Source: Thermomonas sp. XSG (GTDB lineage: Bacteria > Pseudomonadota > Gammaproteobacteria > Xanthomonadales > Xanthomonadaceae). Taken from it: 64,000 nucleotides of DNA. A model generated the notes under the pieces. That model ran no database searches. It was not told the DNA's origin and saw only the letters and a program-made list of their open reading frames with translations. Location: NCBI RefSeq assembly GCF_014678725.1, contig NZ_CP061497.1, positions 2,806,001 through 2,870,000 of the forward strand, given 5' to 3'. This document shows, piece after piece, positions 26,268 through 36,156 of the stretch. How positions within the stretch are numbered: position 1 is the first letter of the stretch; each line of letters opens with the position of its first letter. The position numbers were made by a program, and so were the translations under genes.

Positions 26268-29200
26268 GCGTCGCCGCGGTCGTGGCCGCGGCCCTGCTGT
26301 GGCTGGGCCTCCTGTTCGGCACCGGGCTTGTCGCGGAGCGGCATCCCGGCGTCTTCGAAAGGCACTGGCGACACGTCTATGCGCTGTCGCTGGCGGTCCA
26401 CTGCACCTCGTGGACCTTCTACGGCACCGTCACCCAGGCGGCGCGCTACGGCTGGCCGCTGCCGCCCACCTTCGTCGGCGCGATCCTGTTCTATGCGCTG
26501 GCGATGGCGTTCATGATGCGGCTGGTGCGGCTGGCGCGTGAAAGCAACGCCACCTCGCTGGCCGACCTCATCGCCACCCGGCTGGGCAAGGATCCCTGGC
26601 TGGCGGCGGTGGTGACCCTGGTTGCGGTGCTCGGCCTGATTCCCTACATCGCGCTGCAGCTGCAGGCGATCACCATGAGCCTGGCCACGGTCACCGGCGG
26701 GCTTGCCACCAGCGCAGATGCGCCGCTGTGGCACGACGGTGCGCTGTACGTGGCCTTGGCGATGGCGCTGTTCGCGATCCTGTTCGGCACCCGCCGGGTC
26801 GATGCGGCCGGGCACAACCGCGGGCTGGTGCTGGCGCTGGCGTTCGAATCGCTGTTCAAGCTGGTGGCGATGCTGGCGCTGGGCGGTTTCGTCTGGCTGG
26901 GCCTGCACGGCATGCCGGAAATGCCCGCTGCGCCTTCGCCGGTGCGCACGGCCGGCGGCTTCATGCCGCTGGTGATCCTGGGCGCGCTGGCGATGTTCGT
27001 GATGCCGCACCAGTTCCACGTCGGGGTGGTGGAGTGTCGCGACGAGGCCGACGTGCGCACCGCGCGCTGGCAGTTCCCGCTGTACCTGCTGCTGATCGCA
27101 CTGCCCACGCTGGCACTGGCCCGCTACGGCGCGGCGCTGCTCGGCGATGCGGTGCCCACCGACATGTACGCGCTGGCGCTGCCGCTTGCGCAGGGCAATG
27201 CCGCGCTGGCGCTGCTGGTATTCCTGGGCGGGCTCAGTGCCGCCACCGGCATGGTGATCGTCAGCACGCTGACGCTGAGCCTGATGATCGGCAACCACTG
27301 GTTCGCGCCTGGCCTGCTGCGCGGCGCCTGGGCACGCGCGGGGGGCGACGGCCATGGCGACCATCGCGGCGACCTGCTGCTGCTGCGGCGCACCGGCATC
27401 GTGGCACTGATGCTGCTGGGCTGGGCTTACAGCCGGCTGGTCAGCGGCAACGAGGCGCTGGCGGATGTCGGCGCTGTATCGTTCTCCGCGCTGGCCACGC
27501 TGGTGCCGGCGCTGGTGTTCGCGGTCTGGCGGCCGCACACGCCCGCCGTTGCCGCTTCGGCCGGCGTGCTGGCCGGCTTCGTGGCGTGGTCGTGGGTAAT
27601 GCTTGTTCCGATGCTGCTGGCCACCGCCGGCGGCGACCCGGCCTGGTTGCGGGACGGGCCCTTCGGGCTGTCGTGGCTAGCGCCGGACGCGCTGTTCGGT
27701 CTGACCGGCTGGAGCAGGCTGGGGCGCGCGGTGGGCGTGAGCCTGTTCGTCGGTGCAGCCACTACGGTGCTGGTGGCCGCGCTGCGCGGTGCGCCCCGCC
27801 ATCGTCAGGCGGGGAGTGCCGACCTGGCCAGCCTGCGCAACGCGGGGCGACGCTTCCTGCCGTCGGCACGCGTGGATGAACTGCTGCGGCATGCACCCGC
27901 CACCGGGCCGGTGCCTGCGCGGATCGAATTGAAGCTTGAACACGAGTTGGCCGCGGTGCTGGGCAGCGCTTCCGCGCGCCTGCTGCTGGACGCGGCGCGC
28001 CGCGATCCGGTGGACGATGCCGACCGTCGCGGCGCCGACCTCGACACCATTGCCGCCATCGTCGGTGAGGCCTCGCAGGACCTGCGCTTCAACCAGCGGG
28101 TGCTGGAAGCGGCGCTGGAGAACATGAGCCAAGGCATCAGCGTGGTCGATGCCGAACTGCACCTGGTGGCCTGGAACCGCCGTTACGAGGAGTTGTTCGG
28201 CTACCCGAAAGGGATGCTGCGGGTGGGGATGCCGATCGCCGAGGCGGCACGCTGGGCGCTACGGGAAATCGCCGGCATCGACCCTGTGCAGGATGTCGCC
28301 GCGCTGGAGCGCCGTCTGGCGCATATGCGCGCCGGCACCCCGCATCTGTCGGAGCGCGTGTTCCGTGGCGGCAGGAGCGGCGAAGACATCATTGTGGAGA
28401 TCCGCGGCAATCCGATGCCGGGCGGCGGCTTCGTCGCCACCTTCACCGACGTCACCGCCTTCCGCCAGGCCGAGGCCGGGCTGAGGCGGGTGAACGAAAC
28501 ACTCGAGCAGCGTGTGGCCGAGCGCACCGCGCTGCTGGAGACCGCCAAGCGCGAGGCCGAGCACGCCAACGACGCCAAGAGCCGGTTTCTGGCGGCCATT
28601 GGCCACGACCTGCTGCAGCCGCTGCACGCGGCGCACCTGTTTACCGATACCCTGCAACAGCGCGGAGAACCCGAGCAGCGCGAACTGGCGCGGCATATCG
28701 GATCGGCGCTGGATTCCACCACCGACCTGCTGACCACCCTGCTGGACATGTCGCGGCTGGAGGCGGGCGGGCTGGTGCCGGAGCCGCGCGCCTTCCCGCT
28801 GGCCGACGTGCTGGACCCGCTGGTGGCCCAGTTCCGCGTGCTGGCCGGGCAGCGCGGCCTGCGCCTGGACTTCGTGCCCACCCGTGTCTGGGTGCGCAGC
28901 GATCCGCAGCTGCTGCGACGGGTGCTGCAGAACTTCCTCGCCAACGCGCTGCGCTACACCGCAAGCGGCCGGGTGCTGCTGGGCGTGCGTCGGTGCGGCA
29001 ACGAGCTGCGCATTGAAGTCCACGACACCGGGCCCGGCATCGATGCCGCCCAGCGTGAAGCGATTTTCGAGGAGTTCCGGCGTGGCGAGGATGCGCCGGG
29101 GCAGGGATTGGGCCTGGGTCTGGCGATTGCCCGCCGTATCGCCCAACTGCTGGGATCGGATGTATCGCTGCGCAGCACGCCCGGTCGCGGCAGCGTTTTC

Positions 29201-29641
29201 GCCATCGACGTGCCCCGCGCGCCGGCGGCGCAGCCGCACCGCGCCGCGCCGCGCGGGTTGGTCGGACTGCGTGTGCTGGTGGTGGACAACGAAGCCCCGG
29301 CGCGCGAGGCGCTGGCGGCAGTGCTGCGCGGCTGGGGCTGCCAGGTGCGGGCCGCAGCCGATGGCGATGCCGCGGCGGCGGTGCTCGCGCAGGAGGCGAT
29401 CGACCTGTGGATCTTCGATTACCACCTCGACGGCGGCGATGACGGCGTGGCGCTGCATGGCCGCCTGGTGGCGGCGTTCCCGGCTTCGCCGTGCCTGATC
29501 CTCAGCGCCGACCAGACCGGCGCGGTACGCACCGCCGCACAGGAAGCGGGTTTGCCGCTGCTGATGAAGCCGTTGCGCCCACTGGCCCTCAAATCAGTGC
29601 TTGACCGGATGCTGGCGGCGCGCGGGTCGGATTTTTCCTAA
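26261..29641 (+). CDS. Hybrid sensor histidine kinase with SSS-transporter-like N-terminus
   Basis: An 1126-residue sensor. Residues 1 to about 480 form a multi-helix membrane domain resembling sodium:solute symporters, as in CbrA. A PAS domain (about 612-735; VLEAALENMSQGISVVDAE, as in NahK/ErcS'-type kinases) and a coiled coil follow. The HisKA has its H in AAIGHDLLQPLH (about 782), then comes a HATPase_c (about 880-985; GLGLGLAIARR), and a C-terminal receiver (about 1003-1120; Asp in WIFDYHLDGG). The start at 26261 is chosen for GAAGG at 9 nt; 26243 is also in frame. A NarL-type regulator follows. Confidence 0.9.
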   Translation: MLSVAAVVAAALLWLGLLFGTGLVAERHPGVFERHWRHVYALSLAVHCTSWTFYGTVTQAARYGWPLPPTFVGAILFYALAMAFMMRLVRLARESNATSLADLIATRLGKDPWLAAVVTLVAVLGLIPYIALQLQAITMSLATVTGGLATSADAPLWHDGALYVALAMALFAILFGTRRVDAAGHNRGLVLALAFESLFKLVAMLALGGFVWLGLHGMPEMPAAPSPVRTAGGFMPLVILGALAMFVMPHQFHVGVVECRDEADVRTARWQFPLYLLLIALPTLALARYGAALLGDAVPTDMYALALPLAQGNAALALLVFLGGLSAATGMVIVSTLTLSLMIGNHWFAPGLLRGAWARAGGDGHGDHRGDLLLLRRTGIVALMLLGWAYSRLVSGNEALADVGAVSFSALATLVPALVFAVWRPHTPAVAASAGVLAGFVAWSWVMLVPMLLATAGGDPAWLRDGPFGLSWLAPDALFGLTGWSRLGRAVGVSLFVGAATTVLVAALRGAPRHRQAGSADLASLRNAGRRFLPSARVDELLRHAPATGPVPARIELKLEHELAAVLGSASARLLLDAARRDPVDDADRRGADLDTIAAIVGEASQDLRFNQRVLEAALENMSQGISVVDAELHLVAWNRRYEELFGYPKGMLRVGMPIAEAARWALREIAGIDPVQDVAALERRLAHMRAGTPHLSERVFRGGRSGEDIIVEIRGNPMPGGGFVATFTDVTAFRQAEAGLRRVNETLEQRVAERTALLETAKREAEHANDAKSRFLAAIGHDLLQPLHAAHLFTDTLQQRGEPEQRELARHIGSALDSTTDLLTTLLDMSRLEAGGLVPEPRAFPLADVLDPLVAQFRVLAGQRGLRLDFVPTRVWVRSDPQLLRRVLQNFLANALRYTASGRVLLGVRRCGNELRIEVHDTGPGIDAAQREAIFEEFRRGEDAPGQGLGLGLAIARRIAQLLGSDVSLRSTPGRGSVFAIDVPRAPAAQPHRAAPRGLVGLRVLVVDNEAPAREALAAVLRGWGCQVRAAADGDAAAAVLAQEAIDLWIFDYHLDGGDDGVALHGRLVAAFPASPCLILSADQTGAVRTAAQEAGLPLLMKPLRPLALKSVLDRMLAARGSDFS

Positions 29642-29663
29642 CGTTCATTCGGGCAAATCCTGC

Positions 29664-29692
29664 TTGGCCGGGGCGGGGTGGGGCGCTACCTT
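29664..29692 (+). promoter_or_regulatory. Sigma70-like promoter of the response regulator gene
   Basis: TTGGCC (29664-29669), a 17-nt spacer and TACCTT (29687-29692) lie 28 bp before the ATG at 29720, in the gap after the kinase gene. This would let the regulator be made separately from the kinase. Confidence 0.4.
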
Positions 29693-29719
29693 GTGCCCTT
29701 CGGACTGGGGAGAGCCGGG

Positions 29720-30373
29720 ATGGGGATCAGGGTATTCATCGTTGACGACCACGCGCTGGTGCGCGCCGGCTTCCGCCTGGTCCTGGGCGCGGAGGGCGAC
29801 ATCGAGGTGGTCGGGGAAGCCGACAGCGCGGAATCCGCGCTGCCGCAGATCCGCAAGCTCAAGCCGGACGTGGTGCTGTGCGACCTGCACCTGCCTGGCC
29901 TCAGCGGGCTGGAACTCACCGAGCGCATCGTCCGTGGCGATTACGGCACGCGCGTCATCGCCGTGTCGGTGCTGGAAGACGGGCCGATGCCACGCCGGCT
30001 GCTGGAGGCGGGGGCGTTCGGCTACGTCGGCAAGGCCAGCGACGCGTCCGAGCTGTTGCGCGCGGTGCGCGACGTGGCACGTGGCAGGAAATTCCTGGCC
30101 AGCTCGATCGCGCAGGGGCTGGCGCTGGCTGGCCTGCACGGAGAAACCGCCTCGCCGTTCGATACGCTGACGCCGCGCGAACTCGAGGTCGCCCTGCTGC
30201 TGAACCAGGGCCTGCGGCAGGAGGCCATCGCGCGCCAGCTCAGCCTGAGCGCCAAGACCGTCAACACCCACAAGACCCGGCTGTTCGAGAAGCTGGGGAT
30301 CCACGACAACATCGCGCTGGCGCGGCTGGTGGGCCAGTACGGCCTGGTCGATCCTGCGCAGGCGGTGCACTGA
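29720..30373 (+). CDS. NarL/FixJ-family response regulator
   Basis: A 217-residue two-domain regulator: a receiver (MGIRVFIVDDHALVRAGF; phospho-acceptor Asp in VVLCDLHLPG) and a LuxR-type HTH (LTPRELEVALLLNQGLRQ... VNTHKTRLFEKLGI). The start at 29720 follows GGGAGAG; the longer frame from 29678 adds non-homologous residues. It lies 78 bp after the hybrid kinase and is its likely partner. The overall form resembles GacA/UvrY or AgmR-type regulators; target genes cannot be told. Confidence 0.9.
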   Translation: MGIRVFIVDDHALVRAGFRLVLGAEGDIEVVGEADSAESALPQIRKLKPDVVLCDLHLPGLSGLELTERIVRGDYGTRVIAVSVLEDGPMPRRLLEAGAFGYVGKASDASELLRAVRDVARGRKFLASSIAQGLALAGLHGETASPFDTLTPRELEVALLLNQGLRQEAIARQLSLSAKTVNTHKTRLFEKLGIHDNIALARLVGQYGLVDPAQAVH

Positions 30374-30431
30374 GTCCTGCGCGATGCCTGCGCCGCCGCG
30401 GCAGCGCTCGAATTCCGATGATGCAAATGAA

Positions 30432-30455
30432 ATGGCGCCGGTTTCCCGGCGCCAT
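30432..30455. terminator. Bidirectional terminator between response regulator gene and rne
   Basis: ATGGCGCCGG, loop TTTC, CCGGCGCCAT gives a perfect 10-bp stem between the convergent genes; T-rich CTGTTTGT follows on the plus strand, and the other strand also has A/T-rich flanks. Confidence 0.7.
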
Positions 30456-30481
30456 CTGTTTGTGCTCGGTACCGCCCGGAA

Positions 30482-33400
30482 TCAGGCGTTGTGACGCGGC
30501 TCGTCCGCATCCTTCTCCGCGGCTTCCGTCGCGGCAACCTGCGCTTCCGGTGCGGCCGGCTCGACCTCCGGCAGCGATTCGAACAGCCCGCGCGTGGTGG
30601 CATCAGGGGCAGGCGCGGCCGCCGGTGACGGCGTGGCGGCTGCGATCGGATCAACGGCCGGCGCCGCTTCCGTCGCGGTCGAAGGCGCTGCCTGCGGAAT
30701 GAGATCCGGCTGGGCGGCGGCAATGCCGGCCTGCGCAACGGCCACTTCCGCCGGGCTGGCGTCCGCGGCCTGCGCCGTGGCGGCCGAGGCGGGAGTCGAG
30801 GTCGCAGCCATTGCATCGCTGGCAGCTGCGGTGCGCTCAGCCTCAACTTCAACGTCGAGGTCCACCGAGGCGGTTGCGCTCACCGCGTCCGCCGGGGGCA
30901 GAGAGTCGGCTTCGGCATCCGCCACCGGTGCGACAGGCGCGACGACATCCGCGGTCGCCGGTGCCGGAGACAGTTCGGGTGCGGCGGCCGCAACGGCTGC
31001 GATCGCTGCCGCTGCCGGCTGCGGTGCCGGTGCTCCGGTCTTCGCAGCGGCCTGCTCGCCGTGGCGCAGCGGGGCAGGATCGGCCGCAACTGCGGAGACG
31101 GCCGGGGCCGGGGTCTCGATGTCGTCGAAGTCGAACTCCGGCTGGTTGGTGTCGGCGCCGACCACTTCGTCCAGCACATCGTCCTGGTCCAGCGTGGCCT
31201 CGTCGGCACCGGCTGCATCACCGTTGCCACGACGGCGGCGACGGCCACCGCGACGGCCGCGACGGCGCTTGCCGCCACCTTCGCCCGTATTGGCCTCATC
31301 CCCCGCGACAGGCGCAATGTCACCGGTGGCTTCCAGCCGCGCTGCTTCGAGCGATTGAACGACTTCAACCGGGGCCGCCGATGGTGCCGTTGCAACCGAC
31401 TGGGCAACGGCGCCGTCATTGGTTGCGATCATGGTCGCAGCGGTGGTGGCAGCCGCTGCCGCGGCTTCCGCCGGCTGTACCGTTTCGGTGGCCGGGCGCT
31501 CCTGCTTCGGCGGGCGCGGCTGCTTCTGCTGCTGCGGCTGCTGCGTCTTTTCCTGCGCCTTCTGTTGCTGCGGCAGGCGCTCCTGCTTCGGCTGGGCCTG
31601 CTGTTGTGGCCTGTCCTGCTTCTGCTGCGGCTGCTGCTTCTGCTTTTGCTGCTGCTTCTGGCCTTCGCCGCGGTTGTCGCGCTGGCGATTGTCGTCACGC
31701 CGACTTTCGTCGCGGCGGCCGTCCTCGCGGCGTCCGTCGCGGTTGCCGCGGCCGTCGCGCTCGTTGCGACGGTTGCCACGCTCGTCGCGGCGGCCATTGC
31801 CTTCGCCGCGCGCGGGGGCCGCAACGGGGGCGGCCGGGGCCGCTCCGAATAGCCCACGCAGCCAGCCGATCACGCCGCCGGTGGCGGGCGCAGCATGTGC
31901 GGTGGGCTGGGCTGCCTGGGCAAAGGCCGGGGTGGGCGCCTGTTGCGGCTCCTGCGGCATCGGCTTGGGGTCGCGCAGCGGTGCCGGCTGGGCCGGCTGC
32001 ACCTTGGTGACGGCCGGCGGCGGGATGTTGAGCTGGGCCTTGGTCAGCGCGATGGTGTTCAGCTTGCGCGGGGTGCCGCGCTGGTAGCTGGGCTTGGTGG
32101 TTTCCTCGCCCATTTCGTTGTCGCGGATGCGGGTGACTTCGTAGTGCGGCGAGTGCAGCTGCTCGTCGGCCACGATCACGATGGGGGCGTCGTGGCGCTG
32201 CTCGATCTCGCGCAGCGCGCTGCGCTTCTCGTTGAGCAGGAAGTTGGCGATCTCCACCGGCGCCTGCACCAGCACCTGGCCGGTGTTGTCCTTCATCGCG
32301 TGCTCCTCGGCGACGCGGATGATCGACAGGCTCAGTGATTCGATGCTGCGCATGCGGCCATGGCCCTCGCAGCGCGGGCAGACGATCTGGCTGGCTTCGC
32401 CCAGCGACGGGCGCAGGCGCTGGCGGCTCATCTCCAGCAGGCCGAAGCGGCTGATGCGGCCGATCTGCACGCGCGCGCGGTCGTACTTGAGTGCGTTCTG
32501 CAGCTTGTTCTCGACGTCGCGCTGGTGCTTGTTGGACGACATGTCGATGAAGTCGATCACCACCAGGCCGCCGAGGTCGCGCAGGCGCAGCTGGCGGGCC
32601 ACTTCCTCGGCCGCCTCCAGGTTGGTGTTGAACGCGGTTTCCTCGATGTCGCCGCCCTTGGTGGCGCGCGCGGAGTTGACGTCGATCGCGGTCAGCGCCT
32701 CGGTCTGGTCGATCACCAGCGCGCCGCCGGAGGGCAGGCGGATGGTGCGCTCGTAGGCGTTCTCGATCTGCGATTCGATCTGGAAGCGGTTGAACAGCGG
32801 CACGTCGTCGGTGTAGTGCTTGAGCTTGCGCTTGTTGTGCGGCATCACCTGTTCGACGAACTCCAGCGCCTCGGCGTACATCTCCGGGGTGTCGACCAGG
32901 ATCTCGCCGATGTCGCTGCGCATGTAATCACGCAGGGCGCGCACGATCAGGCGCGACTCCTGGTAGATCAGGAACGGCGCCGGCTTGCTCAGCGCGGCCT
33001 CGGCGATCGCGCGCCAGATGCTCAGCAGGTAATCCAGGTCCCACTGCAGCTCTTCCGCGTCGCGGCCCACGCCGGCGGTGCGGATGATCACGCCCATCTC
33101 GTCGGGGATGTCCAGCGAATCCATCGCGCGCTTCAGTTCGGCGCGATCGTCGCCCTCGATCCGGCGCGAGACGCCGCCAGCGGTCGGCGAGTTCGGCATC
33201 AGCACCATGTAGCGGCCGGCAAGCGAGATGAACGTGGTCAGGGCCGCGCCCTTGTTGCCACGCTCTTCCTTGTCCACCTGCACAACCACTTCCTGGCCTT
33301 CGCGCAGGAGCTCCTTGATGCCGGCCTTGTTGTGGTCCACGCCCGCCTGGAAATAGTCGCGGGAGATTTCCTTCAGCGGCAGGAAGCCGTGGCGCTCGCC

Positions 33401-33583
33401 GCCGTATTCGACGAAGGCGGCTTCGAGGGACGGCTCGAGCCGGGTGATACGGCCCTTGTAGATGTTGGACTTCTTGTTGTCGCGGGACGGCTGTTCGATG
33501 TCGATGTCGTACAGGTTCTGTCCGTCGACGATGGCGACCCGCAGTTCTTCCGCCTGCGTGGCGTTGATGAGCATTCGCTTCAT
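30482..33583 (-). CDS. rne: Ribonuclease E
   Basis: Central mRNA-decay and rRNA/tRNA-processing endonuclease and degradosome scaffold. The 1033-residue protein starts [20 protein letters not shown] behind AAGGA. The catalytic half (to about 510) contains an S1 domain, the metal-binding Asp in [12 protein letters not shown] and VVIDFIDM, and the Zn-link [10 protein letters not shown]. The C-terminal half is low-complexity: a Pro/Ala linker, a long Arg/Asp/Asn then Gln/Lys/Pro-rich block, an Arg patch (KRRRGRRGG), and an Ala/Pro/Val-rich tail. These are the RNA-binding and scaffold regions, which diverge fast. The frame runs open upstream to 33784, but that part is leader. Confidence 0.95.
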   Translation of the reverse strand: MKRMLINATQAEELRVAIVDGQNLYDIDIEQPSRDNKKSNIYKGRITRLEPSLEAAFVEYGGERHGFLPLKEISRDYFQAGVDHNKAGIKELLREGQEVVVQVDKEERGNKGAALTTFISLAGRYMVLMPNSPTAGGVSRRIEGDDRAELKRAMDSLDIPDEMGVIIRTAGVGRDAEELQWDLDYLLSIWRAIAEAALSKPAPFLIYQESRLIVRALRDYMRSDIGEILVDTPEMYAEALEFVEQVMPHNKRKLKHYTDDVPLFNRFQIESQIENAYERTIRLPSGGALVIDQTEALTAIDVNSARATKGGDIEETAFNTNLEAAEEVARQLRLRDLGGLVVIDFIDMSSNKHQRDVENKLQNALKYDRARVQIGRISRFGLLEMSRQRLRPSLGEASQIVCPRCEGHGRMRSIESLSLSIIRVAEEHAMKDNTGQVLVQAPVEIANFLLNEKRSALREIEQRHDAPIVIVADEQLHSPHYEVTRIRDNEMGEETTKPSYQRGTPRKLNTIALTKAQLNIPPPAVTKVQPAQPAPLRDPKPMPQEPQQAPTPAFAQAAQPTAHAAPATGGVIGWLRGLFGAAPAAPVAAPARGEGNGRRDERGNRRNERDGRGNRDGRREDGRRDESRRDDNRQRDNRGEGQKQQQKQKQQPQQKQDRPQQQAQPKQERLPQQQKAQEKTQQPQQQKQPRPPKQERPATETVQPAEAAAAAATTAATMIATNDGAVAQSVATAPSAAPVEVVQSLEAARLEATGDIAPVAGDEANTGEGGGKRRRGRRGGRRRRRGNGDAAGADEATLDQDDVLDEVVGADTNQPEFDFDDIETPAPAVSAVAADPAPLRHGEQAAAKTGAPAPQPAAAAIAAVAAAAPELSPAPATADVVAPVAPVADAEADSLPPADAVSATASVDLDVEVEAERTAAASDAMAATSTPASAATAQAADASPAEVAVAQAGIAAAQPDLIPQAAPSTATEAAPAVDPIAAATPSPAAAPAPDATTRGLFESLPEVEPAAPEAQVAATEAAEKDADEPRHNA

Positions 33584-34033
33584 TGTGCGTTCCTTGTGCG
33601 CTGCCACACCCGGCATGGGTGCCGCGCGGAACGCCATGGGCGTTTCGCTTCTGGATACCACCAAGCGCGCGGCCGCGCTGGGCGCTGGCCGTGCCGCTTT
33701 CGAGTTTTCCAGCGCTGCCACACCACGGCGAACCGCGGGAGCGCTTTTTCCTTGTAATGGGCTTGCTGGGCCGGCGACCGCCACCGCATGCCTTGTGGGG
33801 AATGGGCGCGTCGCACGGGGCGTTGTTCAACGGGCAGAGTCACGGCGGGGGCCGGCAATGGGCGGGTTTGCCGCGCAGCCGTTAACATGTCCGCCCCGAG
33901 GGCGGTGGCAACGTCACTGCGGCGGGGCTCGCCAGGCAGGCCGGCTTTCGGCCGGATGGGCGGTCAACCGCCCGACACTTCCTGCGAAATCAAACCCTTG
34001 CATCGCCCCCCGAGTGTAGCAGATCAGCCTCCA
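33584..34033. other. 450-bp gap between divergent rne and rluC; probable long rne leader
   Basis: No gene is supported here, although GC-rich frames stay open. On the rne strand several hairpins are possible, including GCGCTGG/CCAGCGC (33682-33688 with 33709-33715). A CCGCCC/GGGCGG hairpin lies at 33891-33905. In E. coli the long rne leader mediates feedback cleavage by RNase E; a similar role is plausible but unproven. An AT-rich GTTAACAT at 33881-33888 is the best promoter-like spot. Confidence 0.4.
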
Positions 34034-34999
34034 ATGACACAGCCGGATACCCCCCCCAGCGGCGGCGCGCGTACCGTCCGCGTTCCCGACGATCGCGCCG
34101 GGCAGCGGCTGGACAATTTCCTGCTGGGCCAGCTCAAGGGCGCCCCGCGCAGCCTGGTCTACAAACTGGTGCGCAGCGGACAGGTGCGGATCAACGGCGG
34201 CCGGGCCAAGGCGGAGCGCAAGCTCGAGGTGGGAGATGATGTCAGGATCCCGCCTGTTCGACTCGAAACGCAGCAGGATGCCGGACGTTCGCCGCCAAAG
34301 GGCCTGCTGGCGGCGCTCGAGGCGTCGATCGTGTTCGAGGACACCCGCCTGCTGGCGATCAACAAGCCATCTGGCATCGCCAGCCATGGCGGCAGCGGCA
34401 TCTCCTTCGGCGTGATCGAGGCGATGCGCGCGCTGCGCCCGCGCGACACGCTGGAGCTTGTCCATCGGCTGGACCGCGACACCTCGGGCCTGCTGGTGTT
34501 GTCCAAGAAGCGTTCCGCGCTGTCGGAACTGCAGCGATTGCTGCGGGAAGATCATGGATCAGGCATCGAAAAGCGTTATCTGGCGCTGCTGGTTGGTCGC
34601 ATGCCGGGCGGTACCATGAGCGTGGATGCGCCGCTGCACGTCGGCCTGCGCCAGGGGGGCGAGCGGCATGTGCAGGTCAACCCGGCCGGCAAGCCGTCGA
34701 TGAGCCATTTCCGGGTGCTCGAGCGGCGTGGGGGGCAGAGTTATTGCGAAATCCGCATCGAGACCGGCCGCACCCACCAGATCCGCGTCCACGCCCAGCA
34801 CATCGGCCATCCGGTGGCGGGCGACGACAAATATGGTGACGAAGCCGCCAACAAGCGCCTGCGCGAGCAGGTCGGGCTGAAGCGGCTGTTCCTGCATGCT
34901 TCCACCCTGGAGTTCGCGCTCGATGGCGGCAAGGCGCCGTATTCGCTCAACGCGCCGCTGGTGCCGGAGCTGATCGAGGTGCTGGACAGGCTGGGGTAG
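34034..34999 (+). CDS. rluC: 23S rRNA pseudouridine synthase RluC-type
   Basis: Isomerises uridines in 23S rRNA (positions 955/2504/2580 in E. coli). The 321-residue protein has an N-terminal S4 domain (about 20-75; QRLDNFLLGQLKGAPRSLVYK), and the RluA/C/D catalytic motif HRLDRDTSG with D147 as catalytic Asp. The divergent position to rne is the usual arrangement in gammaproteobacteria and supports RluC rather than RluD. The start at 34034 gives family length; no strong RBS is visible. Confidence 0.92.
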   Translation: MTQPDTPPSGGARTVRVPDDRAGQRLDNFLLGQLKGAPRSLVYKLVRSGQVRINGGRAKAERKLEVGDDVRIPPVRLETQQDAGRSPPKGLLAALEASIVFEDTRLLAINKPSGIASHGGSGISFGVIEAMRALRPRDTLELVHRLDRDTSGLLVLSKKRSALSELQRLLREDHGSGIEKRYLALLVGRMPGGTMSVDAPLHVGLRQGGERHVQVNPAGKPSMSHFRVLERRGGQSYCEIRIETGRTHQIRVHAQHIGHPVAGDDKYGDEAANKRLREQVGLKRLFLHASTLEFALDGGKAPYSLNAPLVPELIEVLDRLG

Positions 35000-35064
35000 G
35001 TGCCGGACTGGTCTTGGCCGCCACAGACTTCATCCGACACGCCGCGAATATGTTCATGCAGGCT

Positions 35065-35090
35065 TCTCGGCGGCTTGGATGCCGCCGAGA
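35065..35090. terminator. Bidirectional hairpin between rluC and phhB
   Basis: TCTCGGCGGC, loop TTGGAT, GCCGCCGAGA forms a perfect 10-bp stem in the 131-bp gap between convergent genes. No T-tract follows. Confidence 0.55.
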
Positions 35091-35130
35091 GCCAGCGGAA
35101 GCCCACGGCAGCCAATGCCTTCGATGTATT

Positions 35131-35472
35131 TCAGCCCGCCAGCAGATCCGCCTTTGCCGCGCAGATGAAATCGTTCTCGCTCAGCCCGCCGACGTCGTGG
35201 GTGGAGAAGTGCACCACGCAGCGGTCGTAGTGCACCGACAGGTCCGGATGGTGGTTCTCGGCATTGGCGACGTGGGCCAGCGCGTTCACGAACGACATCG
35301 TCCGGTAGTAGTCGGCGAAGCGGAAGGTCTTGCCGAGCACGTGGCCGTCTTCCAGCAGTTCCCAGCCCTGCAGCTGCGGCAGCAACTCGCGGATGCTGGC
35401 TTCCGACAGCCGGTGTTCATGGCCGCGGCGAGCCACGCAACGGGCTTGGGCGAGGGGGATGAGGTCGGCCAT
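35131..35472 (-). CDS. phhB: Pterin-4a-carbinolamine dehydratase (PCD/DCoH)
   Basis: Regenerates the pterin cofactor of aromatic amino acid hydroxylases by dehydrating 4a-hydroxytetrahydrobiopterin. The 113-residue protein shows the family pattern: WELLEDGHVLGKTFRFADY, then ALAHVANAENHHPDLSVHY with the catalytic His pair, and STHDVGGLSENDF. The start at 35472 has a GGAG upstream. Pathway partner phhA is not in the window. It is divergent from nfuA. Confidence 0.9.
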   Translation of the reverse strand: MADLIPLAQARCVARRGHEHRLSEASIRELLPQLQGWELLEDGHVLGKTFRFADYYRTMSFVNALAHVANAENHHPDLSVHYDRCVVHFSTHDVGGLSENDFICAAKADLLAG

Positions 35473-35535
35473 GATGTTCTCCGTGCGCGGGCTGAACCGG
35501 GATGCGGGCGATACGCAGCTGCAACGCAGCGCCGC

Positions 35536-35550
35536 TAGAATAGCCGGATG
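35536..35550 (+). promoter_or_regulatory. Leaderless-type promoter of nfuA (TAGAAT-N6-ATG)
   Basis: TAGAAT at 35536-35541, six nucleotides (AGCCGG), then the nfuA ATG at 35548. There is no Shine-Dalgarno. Confidence 0.5.
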
Positions 35551-36141
35551 ATCCAGATTTCCGAAGCCGCGCAGACCCATTTCCGCAAGCTGATCGAGCG
35601 CGAGGCGATTCCCGGTCTGGGCGTGCGTCTGTCCGCCCAGCAGCCCGGCACAGCGCGTGCCGACGTGCGTCTGGAATTCGCCGAGCCGGCCGAGCTTGCC
35701 GGCGACGAGTGGGCAATCGATTGCGAAGGCTTCACGCTGTGGCTGGATGCTCCCAGCGTGCCGTTCCTCGACGGCGCCGAAATCGACTACGCGACGATGG
35801 CGACGGGCGGCCAGCTGCAGATCCGCGCACCGCGGATCAAGGGCGTGGCACCGGGCGAGTCGGCATCGCTGGTCGAGCGCGTGCGCTGGGTGATCGAGAA
35901 CGACATCAATCCGCAGTTGGCCATGCACAAGGGCCACGTCACCCTCACCGAGATCACCGCTGACGGCATCGTGGTGCTCAATTTCGGCGGCGGCTGCCAC
36001 GGCTGCAGCATGGTGGACATCACCCTGAAGCAGGGCGTGGAGAAGACGTTGCTGGACAAGGTGCCGGGGGTGGCCGGGGTGCGCGATGTCACCGACCATG
36101 CCAGCGGCAGCGCGCCGTACATGTCGAACGGCGGGACCTGA
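35548..36141 (+). CDS. nfuA: Fe-S biogenesis protein NfuA
   Basis: Carrier that hands [4Fe-4S] clusters to client proteins. The 197-residue protein joins a degenerate A-type (IscA-like) N-domain lacking the usual cysteines (1 to about 97) to a NifU-type C-domain with the cluster motif GGGCHGCSM (C150, C153). This architecture is diagnostic of NfuA. A leaderless-type promoter precedes it. The next gene starts 15 nt downstream and may be co-transcribed. Confidence 0.93.
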   Translation: MIQISEAAQTHFRKLIEREAIPGLGVRLSAQQPGTARADVRLEFAEPAELAGDEWAIDCEGFTLWLDAPSVPFLDGAEIDYATMATGGQLQIRAPRIKGVAPGESASLVERVRWVIENDINPQLAMHKGHVTLTEITADGIVVLNFGGGCHGCSMVDITLKQGVEKTLLDKVPGVAGVRDVTDHASGSAPYMSNGGT

Positions 36142-36156
36142 CGGAACCGGGCGCGC

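Noticed and set aside
23819-27538. 1239-codon open frame on the reverse strand across the TonB receptor and sensor kinase
   Set aside because: Opposite-strand shadow of two well-supported genes; composition rich in His/Gln/Arg with no recognisable domain.
35065-35090. Perfect hairpin as a CRISPR-like or mobile repeat
   Set aside because: Single copy between convergent genes; best explained as a transcription terminator.
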